From Rhodobacter huangdaonensis (lineage in GTDB: Bacteria; Pseudomonadota; Alphaproteobacteria; Rhodobacterales; Rhodobacteraceae): 64,000 nt of DNA. The position numbers and the translations under genes are program-made. The notes under the pieces are model-generated. The model saw nothing but the letters and a program-made list of their open reading frames with translations, made no database searches and had not been told where the DNA came from. This document shows, piece by piece, positions 1-8,421 of the stretch; the first letter of the stretch is position 1, and each line of letters begins with the position of its first letter. The stretch lies in the NCBI RefSeq assembly GCF_004022465.1, contig NZ_SAVA01000001.1, positions 62,001-126,000 of the forward strand. The letters run 5' to 3'.

Positions 1-1160
1 TCTGCCTCGCCGCGATCATCGAGGGCTTCGACCTGCAATCGGCAGGCGTCGCAATCCCGAAGATCGTCCCGGAATTCGGGCTCAGCGGTCCGCAGATCGG
101 ACTGTTCTTCTCGGCCGCCACCTTCGGGCTGATCTTCGGCTCGTTCCTCGGCGGGCGAAGCTCGGACGCCTGGGGCCGGCGCAATGCGCTGGCGCTCTCG
201 CTCGTCACCTTCGGCATCTTCTCGATCGCCACGGCGATGACCTCGAGCTTCGAGCAGCTTCTGGTGATGCGCTTCCTGACCGGTGTCGGCCTTGGCGGTG
301 CCTTTCCGATCCTGGTGACGATCGCCGCAGAGACCAGCACGCCCGATTTCCGCGGCCGCGCGGTGTCGATCATGTATGCCGGGGTGCCGCTTGGCGGCGC
401 CACCGCGAGCCTCGTCGCGATGCAGGGCTGGCATGGCGGCGGCTGGCGCGAGATCTTCCTCATCGGGGGCATCCTGCCGATCGTGATCACGCCGCTGATC
501 CTTGCGCTGCTGCCGCCGCTCAAGGTCGAGAAGGCCAAGTCGGAAAAGATCTGGGAAGCGATCGGCGACATCCTGGCGCCGTCCTCGCTCGCGCGCACGG
601 TGCTGCTGTGGCTGTCGTTCTTCCTCGGCCTGATCGTCGTCTATGCGCTGCTGAACTGGATGCCGCAGCTGCTGGTCTCGCGCGGGCTGAGCAAGCCGGA
701 CGCCTCGCTGGTGCAGGTCCTGTTCAACATCGGCGGCATCCTCGGCAGCCTGATCGGCGGCAAGGTGCTTGACCGCGACAACCCGCTCGCCACGGTGGCA
801 CTGTGCTTTGCCGCCGCGGGTCTTGCGCTGCTGATGCTCGCGATGCTGCCGGCGGCGCTCGGCTGGATGCTGCTCGGCGGCTTCATCGTCGGTGCCGGCA
901 TCCTGTGCATCCAGGCGATCCTCTATGGCATCGCGCCGCGCTGCTATCCCTTCCAGATCCGCGGCACCGGGGTTGGCGTCGCGGTCGGCGTCGGGCGCCT
1001 TGGCTCGATCGCCGGGCCGTTGCTGGCCGGGGCCGTCGTGGCCTCGGGGGCGGGCCCCGAGGGGGTGATGTACACGCTGTTCCCGATCACCCTGCTGGCC
1101 GGTGCGGCGGCGGTGGTCCTGTTGCGGCGGCGCGACGCCAGGCCCACGGCGCAGGACTGA
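1..1160 (+). CDS. MFS transporter, aromatic acid:H+ symporter family (5' end cut off)
   Basis: An inner-membrane major facilitator, likely a proton symporter for an aromatic or related carboxylic acid. The reading frame is open from base 3, so the true start lies before the window and only the C-terminal ~385 residues are present. The first visible residues, IIEGFDLQSAGVA, match the TM1 signature (acidic residue after Gly/aromatic) of the aromatic acid:H+ symporter family, as in PcaK and BenK. GGRSSDAWGRRNAL is the MFS loop 2-3 motif (G-x3-D-x2-G-R-R), and hydrophobic segments continue to the basic C-terminus. The amidohydrolase gene begins 4 bases after its stop, so they are probably co-transcribed. 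Family assignment is solid; the substrate is not visible. Confidence 0.9.
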   Translation, partial: CLAAIIEGFDLQSAGVAIPKIVPEFGLSGPQIGLFFSAATFGLIFGSFLGGRSSDAWGRRNALALSLVTFGIFSIATAMTSSFEQLLVMRFLTGVGLGGAFPILVTIAAETSTPDFRGRAVSIMYAGVPLGGATASLVAMQGWHGGGWREIFLIGGILPIVITPLILALLPPLKVEKAKSEKIWEAIGDILAPSSLARTVLLWLSFFLGLIVVYALLNWMPQLLVSRGLSKPDASLVQVLFNIGGILGSLIGGKVLDRDNPLATVALCFAAAGLALLMLAMLPAALGWMLLGGFIVGAGILCIQAILYGIAPRCYPFQIRGTGVGVAVGVGRLGSIAGPLLAGAVVASGAGPEGVMYTLFPITLLAGAAAVVLLRRRDARPTAQD

Positions 1161-1164
1161 GCCG

Positions 1165-2046
1165 ATGATTGCACCAAGCACGGTCCGCGCCATCGACATC
1201 CATGTCCACGCCGAGGAGCCCTGCGGCTGCCATGCCGACGACGGCTATGACGCGCTGCAGGCCGAGATGGCGCGGTATTTCCACGCGCCCTGGACACATC
1301 CGCCGACCCTGCACGAGACCGCCGCCGCCTATCGCGAGAAGAACATCGCCGCGGTGGTCTTTCCCGTCGATGCCGAACGCGAGACCGGCTATCGGCGCTA
1401 CCCAAACGAGGAGGTCGCGCAAGCGGCCTCCGACCATGCCGACATCCTGATCCCCTTCGGTTCGATCGACCCGGCGCGCGGCAAGGCCGGCGCCCGCGCG
1501 GCGCGGCGGCTGGTCGAGGACTTCGGCATCCGCGGTTTCAAGTTCCATCCGACGATGCAGGGGTTCTTCCCGAACGACCGCGCCGCCTACCCGCTTTATG
1601 AGGCGATCGAGGCGGCCGGCGTGCCGGCGCTGTTCCATACCGGCCAGACCGGCGTCGGGGCGGGGATGCGCGGCGGCAACGGGATGCGGCTGAAATACTC
1701 GAACCCGATGTTCCTCGATGACGTGGCGGTGGATTTTCCCGACCTGCAGATCATCGCCGCCCATCCGTCCTTTCCGTGGCAGGAAGAGGCGCTCGCGATG
1801 GCGGTGCACAAGCCCAATGTCTGGATCGACCTGTCGGGCTGGCGCCCGAAGTACTTCCCGCCGATCCTGATCCACTACGCAAACACCCTGCTGCAGGACC
1901 GCGTGCTGTTCGGCTCGGACTGGCCGATGATCCCGCCCGAGGGCTGGCTTGCCGAATTCGACGCGCTGCCGATCCGCGACGCGGTCCGCCCGAAAATCCT
2001 GAAAGACAATGCCGCCCGGTTGCTCGGGCTGAAGGAAACGCCATGA
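1165..2046 (+). CDS. Amidohydrolase-2 family metal-dependent hydrolase/decarboxylase
   Basis: A 293-residue cytoplasmic TIM-barrel enzyme of the ACMSD-like amidohydrolase-2 family. Visible signatures are the N-terminal metal motif DIHVHAE (HxH, residues ~11-13), FKFHPT mid-protein, HTGQTG, AAHPSFPW and the late acid motif LFGSDWP. Members decarboxylate or hydrolyse aromatic and vinylogous acids; CouO of the CoA-dependent hydroxycinnamate route is a retro-Claisen hydrolase of this superfamily. The chosen ATG is 4 bases after the transporter stop; the family motif starts about ten residues in, so a longer upstream start is unnecessary. Its stop overlaps the next start (ATGA). Sitting between an aromatic-acid transporter and an acyl-CoA dehydrogenase suggests aromatic side-chain or ring-product breakdown, but the exact reaction is unknown. 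Confidence 0.85.
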   Translation: MIAPSTVRAIDIHVHAEEPCGCHADDGYDALQAEMARYFHAPWTHPPTLHETAAAYREKNIAAVVFPVDAERETGYRRYPNEEVAQAASDHADILIPFGSIDPARGKAGARAARRLVEDFGIRGFKFHPTMQGFFPNDRAAYPLYEAIEAAGVPALFHTGQTGVGAGMRGGNGMRLKYSNPMFLDDVAVDFPDLQIIAAHPSFPWQEEALAMAVHKPNVWIDLSGWRPKYFPPILIHYANTLLQDRVLFGSDWPMIPPEGWLAEFDALPIRDAVRPKILKDNAARLLGLKETP

Positions 2047-3617
2047 CCCCGTTCAGCGCCCCCGTCGATGACATTCTTTTCACCCTCGAGCATGTCGCCG
2101 GGGCGTCCCGCCTGCCCGGCTGGGACGGCGATCTCGCCCGCGAGATCGTCGCGCAGTTCGGGCGGCTCGCGGCGGCCGAGATCGCCCCCGCGGACGAGGC
2201 CGGCGATCTCGAGGGCTGCCGGCTCGAGAACGGCCGCGTGGTCATGCCGGCCGGGTTGCGGGCCGCCTATGGCAGCTTCGTCGCGCAGGGCTGGCACGCG
2301 CTCGCGCTGCCTGAAGAAAGCGGCGGCCAGGGCATGCCCGCCGCCCTCGCCGGCGCCGTGACCGAGATCTTCGCCGCCGCCTCGCATGCATTGCAGATGG
2401 TCGTCGGGCTGGTGCCCGGCGCGGCGCGCACCATCGCCCGCTTCGGCACCGAGGCGCAGCGCGCCCTGTGGCTGCCGCGGCTGGCCTCGGGCGAGTGGCT
2501 CGCGACGATGGCGCTGACCGAACCCGGCGCCGGCTCGGATCTTTCGGGGGTGCGCACGCAGGCGGTCTTGCGTGACGGGCACTGGCAGATCGACGGCGAG
2601 AAGATCTTCATCTCCGGCGGCGATCAGGACCTGACGCCGCACATCCTGCATCTGGTGCTGGCGCGCAGCGGCACCGCACAGAGCGGGGTCAAGGGGCTGA
2701 GCCTGTTCCTCGTGCCCTCGCATGGCGAGGACGGCCAACGCCTGCCGGTCACCGTCAGCCGGATCGAGGAAAAGATGGGGCTGCACGGCTCGCCCACCTG
2801 CCAGATGCTGTTCGACGCCGCCCCGGCGCAGCTTCTCGGCCGCGAGGGCGACGGGCTGCGCGAGATGTTCACGATGATGAACCATGCCCGGCTCGACGTC
2901 TCGCTGCAGGGCGTAGGCCATGCCGCGCGGGCGGCCGCGATCGCCCGCAGTTATGCCGCGACGCGCCGGCAAGGCCGCAGCGGGCTGGCGCTGGACGCCC
3001 ATGCCGACGTGCGCCGGATGCTCGACGAGGCCGAGACCATCGCCCTCGGCCTGCGGGCCCTGGTGCAGATGGCGCTGGTCGAGATGGATCTGGACGAAAG
3101 CGCCCCGCTGCTCGATTTCCTGACGCCGGTGTGCAAGTTCGCCGGCACCGAGGGCGGCGTCGCGGCGGCGGATCTCGCGATCCAGGTGCTTGGCGGCTAC
3201 GGCTACCTGCGCGAATACCGGGTCGAGCAGATCCTGCGCGACGCGCGGATCGCGCCGATCTACGAGGGCGCGAACGGCATTCATGCGATGACCCTGGCCG
3301 GGCGACTGCTGCGCCACGACGAAGGCGCCGCGGCCCAGGCTTTCGCCGACTGGCTCGCCCCGGTGCCGGCCACGCAGGCCGCCTGGCAGGCGGCGCGGCA
3401 CAGGATGCTGGCGACCGAGGATCCCGGCGCCGGCGCGACCGCCTTCATGCGGCTGACGGTGGCCGCCGCATCAAGCCGTGTCTGGGCCTGCCTCGCGGCC
3501 GCGGCGCAGCATGCGCCCGATCCCGACCGGCTGCGCCACCTCGCCGCGCGCGCCGCCGCGCAGCTGCCCGCGCAGATCCGCCATCACGCCGAGATGCTCG
3601 AGATCGAGCTCGGCTGA
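2043..3617 (+). CDS. Acyl-CoA dehydrogenase (DmdC-like)
   Basis: A 524-residue FAD-dependent acyl-CoA dehydrogenase that introduces a 2,3-double bond into an acyl-CoA and passes electrons to ETF. The FAD/substrate signature MALTEPGAGSDLSGV, the segment GEKIFISGGDQDL (close to that of 3-methylmercaptopropionyl-CoA dehydrogenases), GGYGYLREY and the catalytic-base motif IYEGANGIHA are all present. The N-terminal extension (DDILFTLEHVAG) and C-terminal domain fit the long DmdC-type subclass rather than ~380-residue enzymes. The start is fixed by the ATGA overlap with the amidohydrolase stop. Substrate is uncertain: dihydro-hydroxycinnamoyl-CoA would suit the neighbours, methylmercaptopropionyl-CoA would suit the subclass. 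Confidence 0.9.
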   Translation: MTPFSAPVDDILFTLEHVAGASRLPGWDGDLAREIVAQFGRLAAAEIAPADEAGDLEGCRLENGRVVMPAGLRAAYGSFVAQGWHALALPEESGGQGMPAALAGAVTEIFAAASHALQMVVGLVPGAARTIARFGTEAQRALWLPRLASGEWLATMALTEPGAGSDLSGVRTQAVLRDGHWQIDGEKIFISGGDQDLTPHILHLVLARSGTAQSGVKGLSLFLVPSHGEDGQRLPVTVSRIEEKMGLHGSPTCQMLFDAAPAQLLGREGDGLREMFTMMNHARLDVSLQGVGHAARAAAIARSYAATRRQGRSGLALDAHADVRRMLDEAETIALGLRALVQMALVEMDLDESAPLLDFLTPVCKFAGTEGGVAAADLAIQVLGGYGYLREYRVEQILRDARIAPIYEGANGIHAMTLAGRLLRHDEGAAAQAFADWLAPVPATQAAWQAARHRMLATEDPGAGATAFMRLTVAAASSRVWACLAAAAQHAPDPDRLRHLAARAAAQLPAQIRHHAEMLEIELG

Positions 3618-3645
3618 GGCGGTCCGGTCGCGGCGGGGCCGGCGC

Positions 3646-4032
3646 GCCCCTGAAGGAAAAGCGTGTCGTGCCGTCGGGCATCAGCCCCCTGCCCCGGGTG
3701 GCGCGCACCGCGACGCAGAGGTTGGTCTTGCCGGACCTGCAGAAGTCGCATGTGCCGCATTCCGCGGTGTAGAGCGGGATCACGTGATCGCCGGGCCGGA
3801 CCGGGGTCACGCCGTCGCCGACCCCGATCACGATCCCCGCCCCCTCATGCCCGAGCACGACGGGAAAGACGCCCTCCGGATCGTCGCCGGACAGGGGGAA
3901 GGCGTCGGTGTGGCACACGCCGGTATCGGTGATCCGGATCAGCACCTCGCGCTTTTGCGGCGGGGCGACGTCGATCTCGACGATTTCAAGCGGCTGGCGG
4001 GGCGCGACGGCGACGGCGGCACGGGATTTGAT
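3646..4032 (-). pseudogene. frmA: Remnant of class III alcohol dehydrogenase (glutathione-dependent formaldehyde dehydrogenase)
   Basis: About 129 codons match the N-terminal GroES-like domain of S-(hydroxymethyl)glutathione dehydrogenase: RAAVAV, TDTGVCHTDAF (catalytic-zinc Cys), LGHEGAGIV, the structural-zinc cluster CGTCDFCRSGKTNLC, and MPDGTTRFSFRG. Homology stops there, at ~3646, so the Rossmann NAD domain and about two thirds of the normal ~370 residues are missing. The codon where ATG is expected is ATC (4030-4032), although a good Shine-Dalgarno AAGGAG is still placed 9 bases upstream. The remaining frame runs into the antisense of the acyl-CoA dehydrogenase gene. It is the last gene of the P450 module; formaldehyde oxidation would fit a demethylating P450. 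Probably non-functional. Confidence 0.82.
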
Positions 4033-4145
4033 CGGTTTTCTCTCCTTGGTCAGGCCGCACAGCGCGGCAAGCGGGCCCGGGCCGCCGGATCGCAGCGGCA
4101 CCGGGCGATGTGTCCTTGCGCGGCCTCCGGCGCCGGCCGCCGGTC

Positions 4146-5369
4146 TCAGCGCTCGGCGCCCGCCAGCAGCGCCTGCCGGAGGTCGAACCCCGCCGCGGCG
4201 ATCAGCGCGCGCGGCGCGCCGATCAGCCTGCGCGCCGCGACATGCTGCGCCGCAAGCCCCACCGTCTCGACCGCGGCCAGCCGGTCGCCGGCCCAGGCCA
4301 GCGCCATGAAGCAGCCCTCGGCCGGCTGCGGCACCGGCTGCACCGCATCCGCCCCGGCGGCAATCCCGGCGATCTGCAACCTCGCCTTGCCCTGATCGCT
4401 CCAGAACCACGGCACCATCGCGAAGGCGGTCTCTGCGCCGGTCGTGATCGCGCGCGCGATGTGGCGGGCGTGCTCGACCGCCGCCTGCACCGATTCGAAG
4501 CGCACCTGCCCGGTGCCCGGCAGCGGGAAGGCGGCGCAGTCGCCAAGCGCGAAGATCGCCGGATCCGAGCTGCGCAGACAGCCGTCGACGACAATGCCGT
4601 TGTCGACCGCCACGCCGGCCTCGGCGGCCAGCTCGACATTCGGCCGAACGCCGGCGGCGACGAGGATCAGATCCGCCGCGACCCGCCCGCCATCGGCCAG
4701 TGTCACCGCACAGGCCCTGCCGGCCGCGTCCGTCTCCACCCCGGCCGCAGCGCAGCCAAGCCGGACCTCGGTGCCCATCGCCCGGTGCAGCGCGGCAAAC
4801 CAGTCCGAGCAGACCGGGCTGACGGCGCGCGCCATCAGCCGCTCCCCGGCCTCGAGCACCGTCACCCCGAGCCCCGCCTGCCGCGCCATCGCCGCGAATT
4901 CGAGACCGATGAAGCCGCCCCCGATCACCACCGCAGCACGCGCGTGCACAAGCGCGGCGCGGAGCCGCGCGGCATCGGCGAGGGTGCGCAGTCCGAGCAC
5001 CCCCGGCGCGTCGAGACCGGGCAGAGGCGGGCGCAGGTTGCGCGCCCCCGTCGCCAGCACCAGCTGCGCATAATCGCGATGCGTGCCGTCGCTCAGCGCG
5101 ACCCGCCGGGCCGCCCGGTCGATCGCGGTGACGCGCAGCCCCGCCAGCCGCTCGATCCCCGCGCGCTCGAAGAAGGCGGCGGGCTTCAGCACCAGCCGCT
5201 CGCCCGCCCCGTCCGCCATATAGGCCTTTGACAGCGGCGGGCGCTGATAGGGCAGGCCCGGCTCCTCGCCGATCAGGGTGACGGGACGGTCGAAACCGTC
5301 CTGACGCAGGCTCGCGGCAAGCTGGAACCCGCCCTGCCCCGCGCCCACGATCACCACCCCGGCCGTCAC
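4146..5369 (-). CDS. FAD-dependent ferredoxin reductase (rhodocoxin/putidaredoxin reductase type)
   Basis: A 407-residue flavoprotein that moves electrons from NAD(P)H to the adjacent ferredoxin for the P450. Two Rossmann dinucleotide motifs are visible: VVIVGAGQGGFQLA at the N-terminus for FAD and AAVVIGGGFIGLEFA near residue 150 for NAD(P), followed by LATGARNLRPPLPGL and the C-terminal FAD motif FALGDCAAFPLP, with the reductase C-domain VPWFWSDQGKARLQIAG. The GTG start overlaps the ferredoxin stop (GTGA), typical of translational coupling; longer frames to the left of that start show no homology. It is the third component of a class I P450 chain encoded in one run. Confidence 0.93.
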   Translation of the reverse strand: MTAGVVIVGAGQGGFQLAASLRQDGFDRPVTLIGEEPGLPYQRPPLSKAYMADGAGERLVLKPAAFFERAGIERLAGLRVTAIDRAARRVALSDGTHRDYAQLVLATGARNLRPPLPGLDAPGVLGLRTLADAARLRAALVHARAAVVIGGGFIGLEFAAMARQAGLGVTVLEAGERLMARAVSPVCSDWFAALHRAMGTEVRLGCAAAGVETDAAGRACAVTLADGGRVAADLILVAAGVRPNVELAAEAGVAVDNGIVVDGCLRSSDPAIFALGDCAAFPLPGTGQVRFESVQAAVEHARHIARAITTGAETAFAMVPWFWSDQGKARLQIAGIAAGADAVQPVPQPAEGCFMALAWAGDRLAAVETVGLAAQHVAARRLIGAPRALIAAAGFDLRQALLAGAER

Positions 5370-5686
5370 AGCTGCGCCTCGGGAAGATGGATGACCACCC
5401 CGTCGAGCTCGGCCGTCATCCGGATCTGGCACGACAGGCGGCTGCCCGGCCTCACCTCGGACACGGCGCAGTCGAGCAGATCGGATTCGCCGTCCTGTTG
5501 CGCCCCGACCCGCTCCGCCCAGGCCTCGTCCACATAGCAATGGCAGGTGGCGCACATCATCGAGCCGCCGCATTCGCCGATGATGCCATCGACATCATGG
5601 CTCACCGCGGCCTGCATCAGGCTCTGCCCCTCGTCCACCTCGACCTCGGTCGCGGTGCCGTCTGCGGCAATGAAGGTCACTTTCAT
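5366..5686 (-). CDS. [2Fe-2S] ferredoxin, putidaredoxin/rhodocoxin type
   Basis: A 106-residue electron-transfer protein. The cluster ligands are the three cysteines of GECGGSMMCATC (C-x5-C-x2-C) plus a fourth in LLDCA, as in vertebrate-type ferredoxins such as putidaredoxin. The length is normal for the family, and the C-terminal tail VVIHLPEAQL resembles that of P450-partner ferredoxins. The ATG at 5686 begins directly with the first beta strand (MKVTFIAADG). It lies 29 bases after the P450 stop and overlaps the reductase start by four bases, so the three components are almost certainly made together. Confidence 0.95.
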   Translation of the reverse strand: MKVTFIAADGTATEVEVDEGQSLMQAAVSHDVDGIIGECGGSMMCATCHCYVDEAWAERVGAQQDGESDLLDCAVSEVRPGSRLSCQIRMTAELDGVVIHLPEAQL

Positions 5687-5715
5687 CTCGTCTGTCCTTT
5701 CACTCGGGATCGAAA

Positions 5716-6903
5716 TCAGTTCAGCCGCAGCGGCAGGTTGATCGGGCCGCGGAAGCCGAAGCCGCGCCACTGCACCGCCTCGGGCTCCGGCAGGCTCAGG
5801 TTCGGGAACCGCTCGAACACCAGGTCCAGCATCACCTGTCCGACGGTGCGGCGCGCGACATGGGAGCCCGCGCAATGGTGCGGGCCGGAGGCGAAGGACT
5901 GGTGCGGGTTCTTCGCCCGGAAGGCGTCGAAGCGCTCGGGATGCTCGAACAGCTCCTCGTCGTGATTGGCCGAGGCCTGGATCGTCATCACCGTGTCGCC
6001 CTTCGGAATCAGGCAGCCGCGGATCTCGACATCCTCGGTGGCACGGCGCGACGAGGCCTGGATCGGCGCGACCCATCGCACCCCCTCTTCGAAGGCCGCC
6101 CCCCAGCTGCCGCTGCGCCGGATCTCCTCGAGCTGCTCGCGCTCGGTGAGCAGGCCGAAAAGCGTGGTCGAGAGCGCATCGCGCGGTTCGTTGATGCCGC
6201 CGCCGATGGCGATCTTGATATTGGCGTAGATCTGGCTCAGCGGGATCGGCGTCTCGGCATTGACCATCACCGAGAAGGCAGAGGCATCGGGCTCGGCCCG
6301 CACCCGCTCGACCGCCCGTTCGAACAGCGCGTTCATCTCTGCATTGGCGCGGTCGCAGGCCTCGAACGGGCCCGGCCGCCAGGCGAAATTGCCCGCCCCG
6401 TCCATCAGCGTCTGGCTCCAGCGCATCATCTCGGCATCGCTCGCCTCGGGAATGCCGAGGATATGGGCGAGGATGCGCGCCGCGATCGGGCCGGAGATCT
6501 CGGTATGGAAATCGACGATCCCGTCCTTCGGCAGGCGGTCGAGATAGGCCTCCGCCAGCTCGCGGTAGAGCGGCTGCCAGACCTTGTGGATGGTGCCGGG
6601 CATCAGCGCCGGCGCCATCGCCATGCGTTCGGACAGGTGATCGGGGCCGTCCTTGCGCATCAGCGTATGCGCCTGGAAGGCCGGCTTCATCGGCGTGTTC
6701 GGATCGTCCGACGAGAACAGCGCCGGGTTGTCCTTCACGAACTTGGTGTCGGCGGCCCGGGTCAGAAAGGTCCGCCCGATCGAGCGGACCCGCAGCACCG
6801 GCGCCTCGGCGCGCAGGCGCCGATAGATCGGGTAAGGGTCGAGGTGAAGCTGGTCGAAGGTGATCTCCTCGTCGAGCGGCGCGAGATCCGGGGTCGTGAG
6901 CAT
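5716..6903 (-). CDS. Cytochrome P450 monooxygenase (class I, three-component)
   Basis: A 395-residue soluble P450. Heme ligand Cys344 lies in FASGPHHCAGSHVA; the ExxR pair is E273-R276 in FEEGVRWVAP; PERFDAFR gives the PERF region. The I-helix reads IGGGINEPRDA (residues 233-243) and lacks the usual acid-Thr pair (A/G-G-x-D/E-T), so oxygen activation may use a different residue set. A Shine-Dalgarno AGGGAG precedes the ATG at 6903. Ferredoxin and reductase genes follow at once and a dedicated ABC importer precedes it, so the substrate is probably imported by that system. The formaldehyde dehydrogenase remnant downstream hints at O-demethylation of a methoxy compound; that is inference. Confidence 0.95.
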   Translation of the reverse strand: MLTTPDLAPLDEEITFDQLHLDPYPIYRRLRAEAPVLRVRSIGRTFLTRAADTKFVKDNPALFSSDDPNTPMKPAFQAHTLMRKDGPDHLSERMAMAPALMPGTIHKVWQPLYRELAEAYLDRLPKDGIVDFHTEISGPIAARILAHILGIPEASDAEMMRWSQTLMDGAGNFAWRPGPFEACDRANAEMNALFERAVERVRAEPDASAFSVMVNAETPIPLSQIYANIKIAIGGGINEPRDALSTTLFGLLTEREQLEEIRRSGSWGAAFEEGVRWVAPIQASSRRATEDVEIRGCLIPKGDTVMTIQASANHDEELFEHPERFDAFRAKNPHQSFASGPHHCAGSHVARRTVGQVMLDLVFERFPNLSLPEPEAVQWRGFGFRGPINLPLRLN

Positions 6904-6953
6904 GATGATCTCCCTTTCAAATCTGGGTGTCACAGGTGATTTCCGCCGCGCGG

Positions 6954-7676
6954 TCAGGCCGGCGCGGCCCGGCGCTCGACCACCCCGAGATGGGCTTCGA
7001 GCGCCGCGGGATCGGTCAGCAGCGCGGCACTGGTCGCCGCGTGCACGATGGTGCCGCGATCGAGGATCAGCGCACGGTCGGTCACCCGCAGGACCTTGCG
7101 CGCGTGCTGTTCGACGATGATCGTGGCGATGCCCTCCTCGCGGTTGATCCGGCGGATCGCGGCAAGAAGCTGTTCGATGATGATCGGCGCCAGCCCCTCG
7201 GTCGGCTCGTCGAGAAGCAGCACCTTCGGGTTGAGCATCAGCGCCCGGCCGACGGCCAGCATCTGCTGCTCGCCGCCCGAAAGCTGATTGCCCATGTTCC
7301 GCCGCCGCTCCTGCAGCCGCGGAAACAGCGCATAGACCGCGGCGAGGTCCCACCGACCCCGCCGTGCCGTGGCGGTGAGGTTTTCCTCGACAGTGAGCGA
7401 GCGGAAGATGTTGCGCTCCTGCGGCACCCAGCCGATCCCCGCGGCGGCGCGCCGCTCGGGGCTGAGACCGGCGAGCTCGCGCCCGGCAAGTCGGAGCGAG
7501 CCGCCCCTGTGCCGGGTCACGCCGATGATGCTGTCGAGCAGCGTGGTCTTGCCCACGCCGTTGCGCCCGAGCACCGCCAGCGCCTCGCCCTCGGCCAGCG
7601 ACATCGACAGGCCGGGGATGACCACCGCCGCGCCATAGCCGGCGCGCAGATCGTCGAGAACCAGCAGCTCAGACAT
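6954..7676 (-). CDS. livF: ABC transporter ATP-binding protein, LivF-type
   Basis: A 240-residue ATPase of the branched-chain-amino-acid (HAAT) importer class. It has Walker A GRNGVGKTT, Q-loop region GWVPQERNIFRSLTVEENL, signature LSGGEQQMLAVGRAL, Walker B VLLLDEPTEGLAP and switch His in VEQH. The ATG at 7676 overlaps the livG stop by eight bases. The P450 gene begins 50 bases downstream on the same strand. HAAT systems import amino acids, amides and also aromatic or other acids; here linkage to a P450 argues against plain amino-acid uptake. Confidence 0.93.
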   Translation of the reverse strand: MSELLVLDDLRAGYGAAVVIPGLSMSLAEGEALAVLGRNGVGKTTLLDSIIGVTRHRGGSLRLAGRELAGLSPERRAAAGIGWVPQERNIFRSLTVEENLTATARRGRWDLAAVYALFPRLQERRRNMGNQLSGGEQQMLAVGRALMLNPKVLLLDEPTEGLAPIIIEQLLAAIRRINREEGIATIIVEQHARKVLRVTDRALILDRGTIVHAATSAALLTDPAALEAHLGVVERRAAPA

Positions 7677-8421
7677 GGTTGTCACTCCCCAGATAGACGT
7701 CCTGCACCCGCGGGTCGTTGCGCATCGCCTCGGGCGTGCCCTCGGCGAAAAGGGCACCGTTGACGAGAACCGAGATCCGGTCCGCGAAAGAGAAGACCAG
7801 ATCCATGTCGTGCTCGATCAGCAGGATCGAGACGTCGCGCGGCAGCGCCGCAAGGGTGTCGAGCAGCTCGCCGCGCTCGGCCTCGGGCACCCCCGCCGCC
7901 GGTTCGTCGAGCAGCAGCACCCGCGGCTGCGAGGCCAGCGCCACCGCGATCTCGAGCAGGCGCTGCTTGCCGTAGGGCAGCCGCGCGGTCGGTTCGTCCA
8001 TCACCTCGATCAGCCGGAACTGCCGCAGCAATTCGACGATCTCGTCGACGATGTCGGTGCGCTTGCCCAGCCGGCGCCAGAACTGGCCGCCGCCGCCCAT
8101 GCGCTCGGACACCGCGAGCCCCACCGACTCGACCGGCGTCATCGCCCCGAAAAGCTGATTGATCTGGAACGTCCGCCCGAGCCCGCGTCGCGCGCGCTGC
8201 TGCTGCGGCATCCGCGTGATGTCCTCGCCCTCGAGCAGGATCGTTCCCTCGTTGGCGCTCAGCACCCCGGTCAGGAGGTTGATGAAGGTGGTCTTGCCCG
8301 CCCCGTTCGGCCCGATCAGCGCGTGGCGCGCGCCGTGCCCGAGCGTGAAGGAGACATCGTCGGTCGCGGTGAGCCCGCCGAAGCGCTTGCTCAGCCCGAT
8401 CGTCTGCAGCGCGGCGCTCAT
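7669..8421 (-). CDS. livG: ABC transporter ATP-binding protein, LivG-type
   Basis: A 250-residue ATPase, partner of the LivF-type protein. Motifs: Walker A GPNGAGKTT, the long LivG insert with RRGLGRTFQINQLFGAMT, a diverged signature LPYGKQRLLEIAVAL where LivG normally has LSYG, Walker B VLLLDEPAAGVPEAE, and IEHDMDLVF switch region. The ATG at 8421 overlaps the livM stop (ATGA). All parts of a two-ATPase HAAT importer (H, M, G, F and binding protein) are present in this run. Confidence 0.93.
   Translation of the reverse strand: MSAALQTIGLSKRFGGLTATDDVSFTLGHGARHALIGPNGAGKTTFINLLTGVLSANEGTILLEGEDITRMPQQQRARRGLGRTFQINQLFGAMTPVESVGLAVSERMGGGGQFWRRLGKRTDIVDEIVELLRQFRLIEVMDEPTARLPYGKQRLLEIAVALASQPRVLLLDEPAAGVPEAERGELLDTLAALPRDVSILLIEHDMDLVFSFADRISVLVNGALFAEGTPEAMRNDPRVQDVYLGSDNHV

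Noticed and set aside
1087..1875. Long open frame antisense to the amidohydrolase gene
   Set aside because: The sense frame has complete family motifs; the antisense frame has no recognisable domain and shows the Arg/Ala/Gly bias of a GC-rich shadow frame.
3445..4410. Reading the whole 321-codon frame as an intact zinc alcohol dehydrogenase
   Set aside because: Only ~129 codons are homologous; both ends are antisense or out-of-frame to neighbouring real genes, and the expected start codon is ATC.
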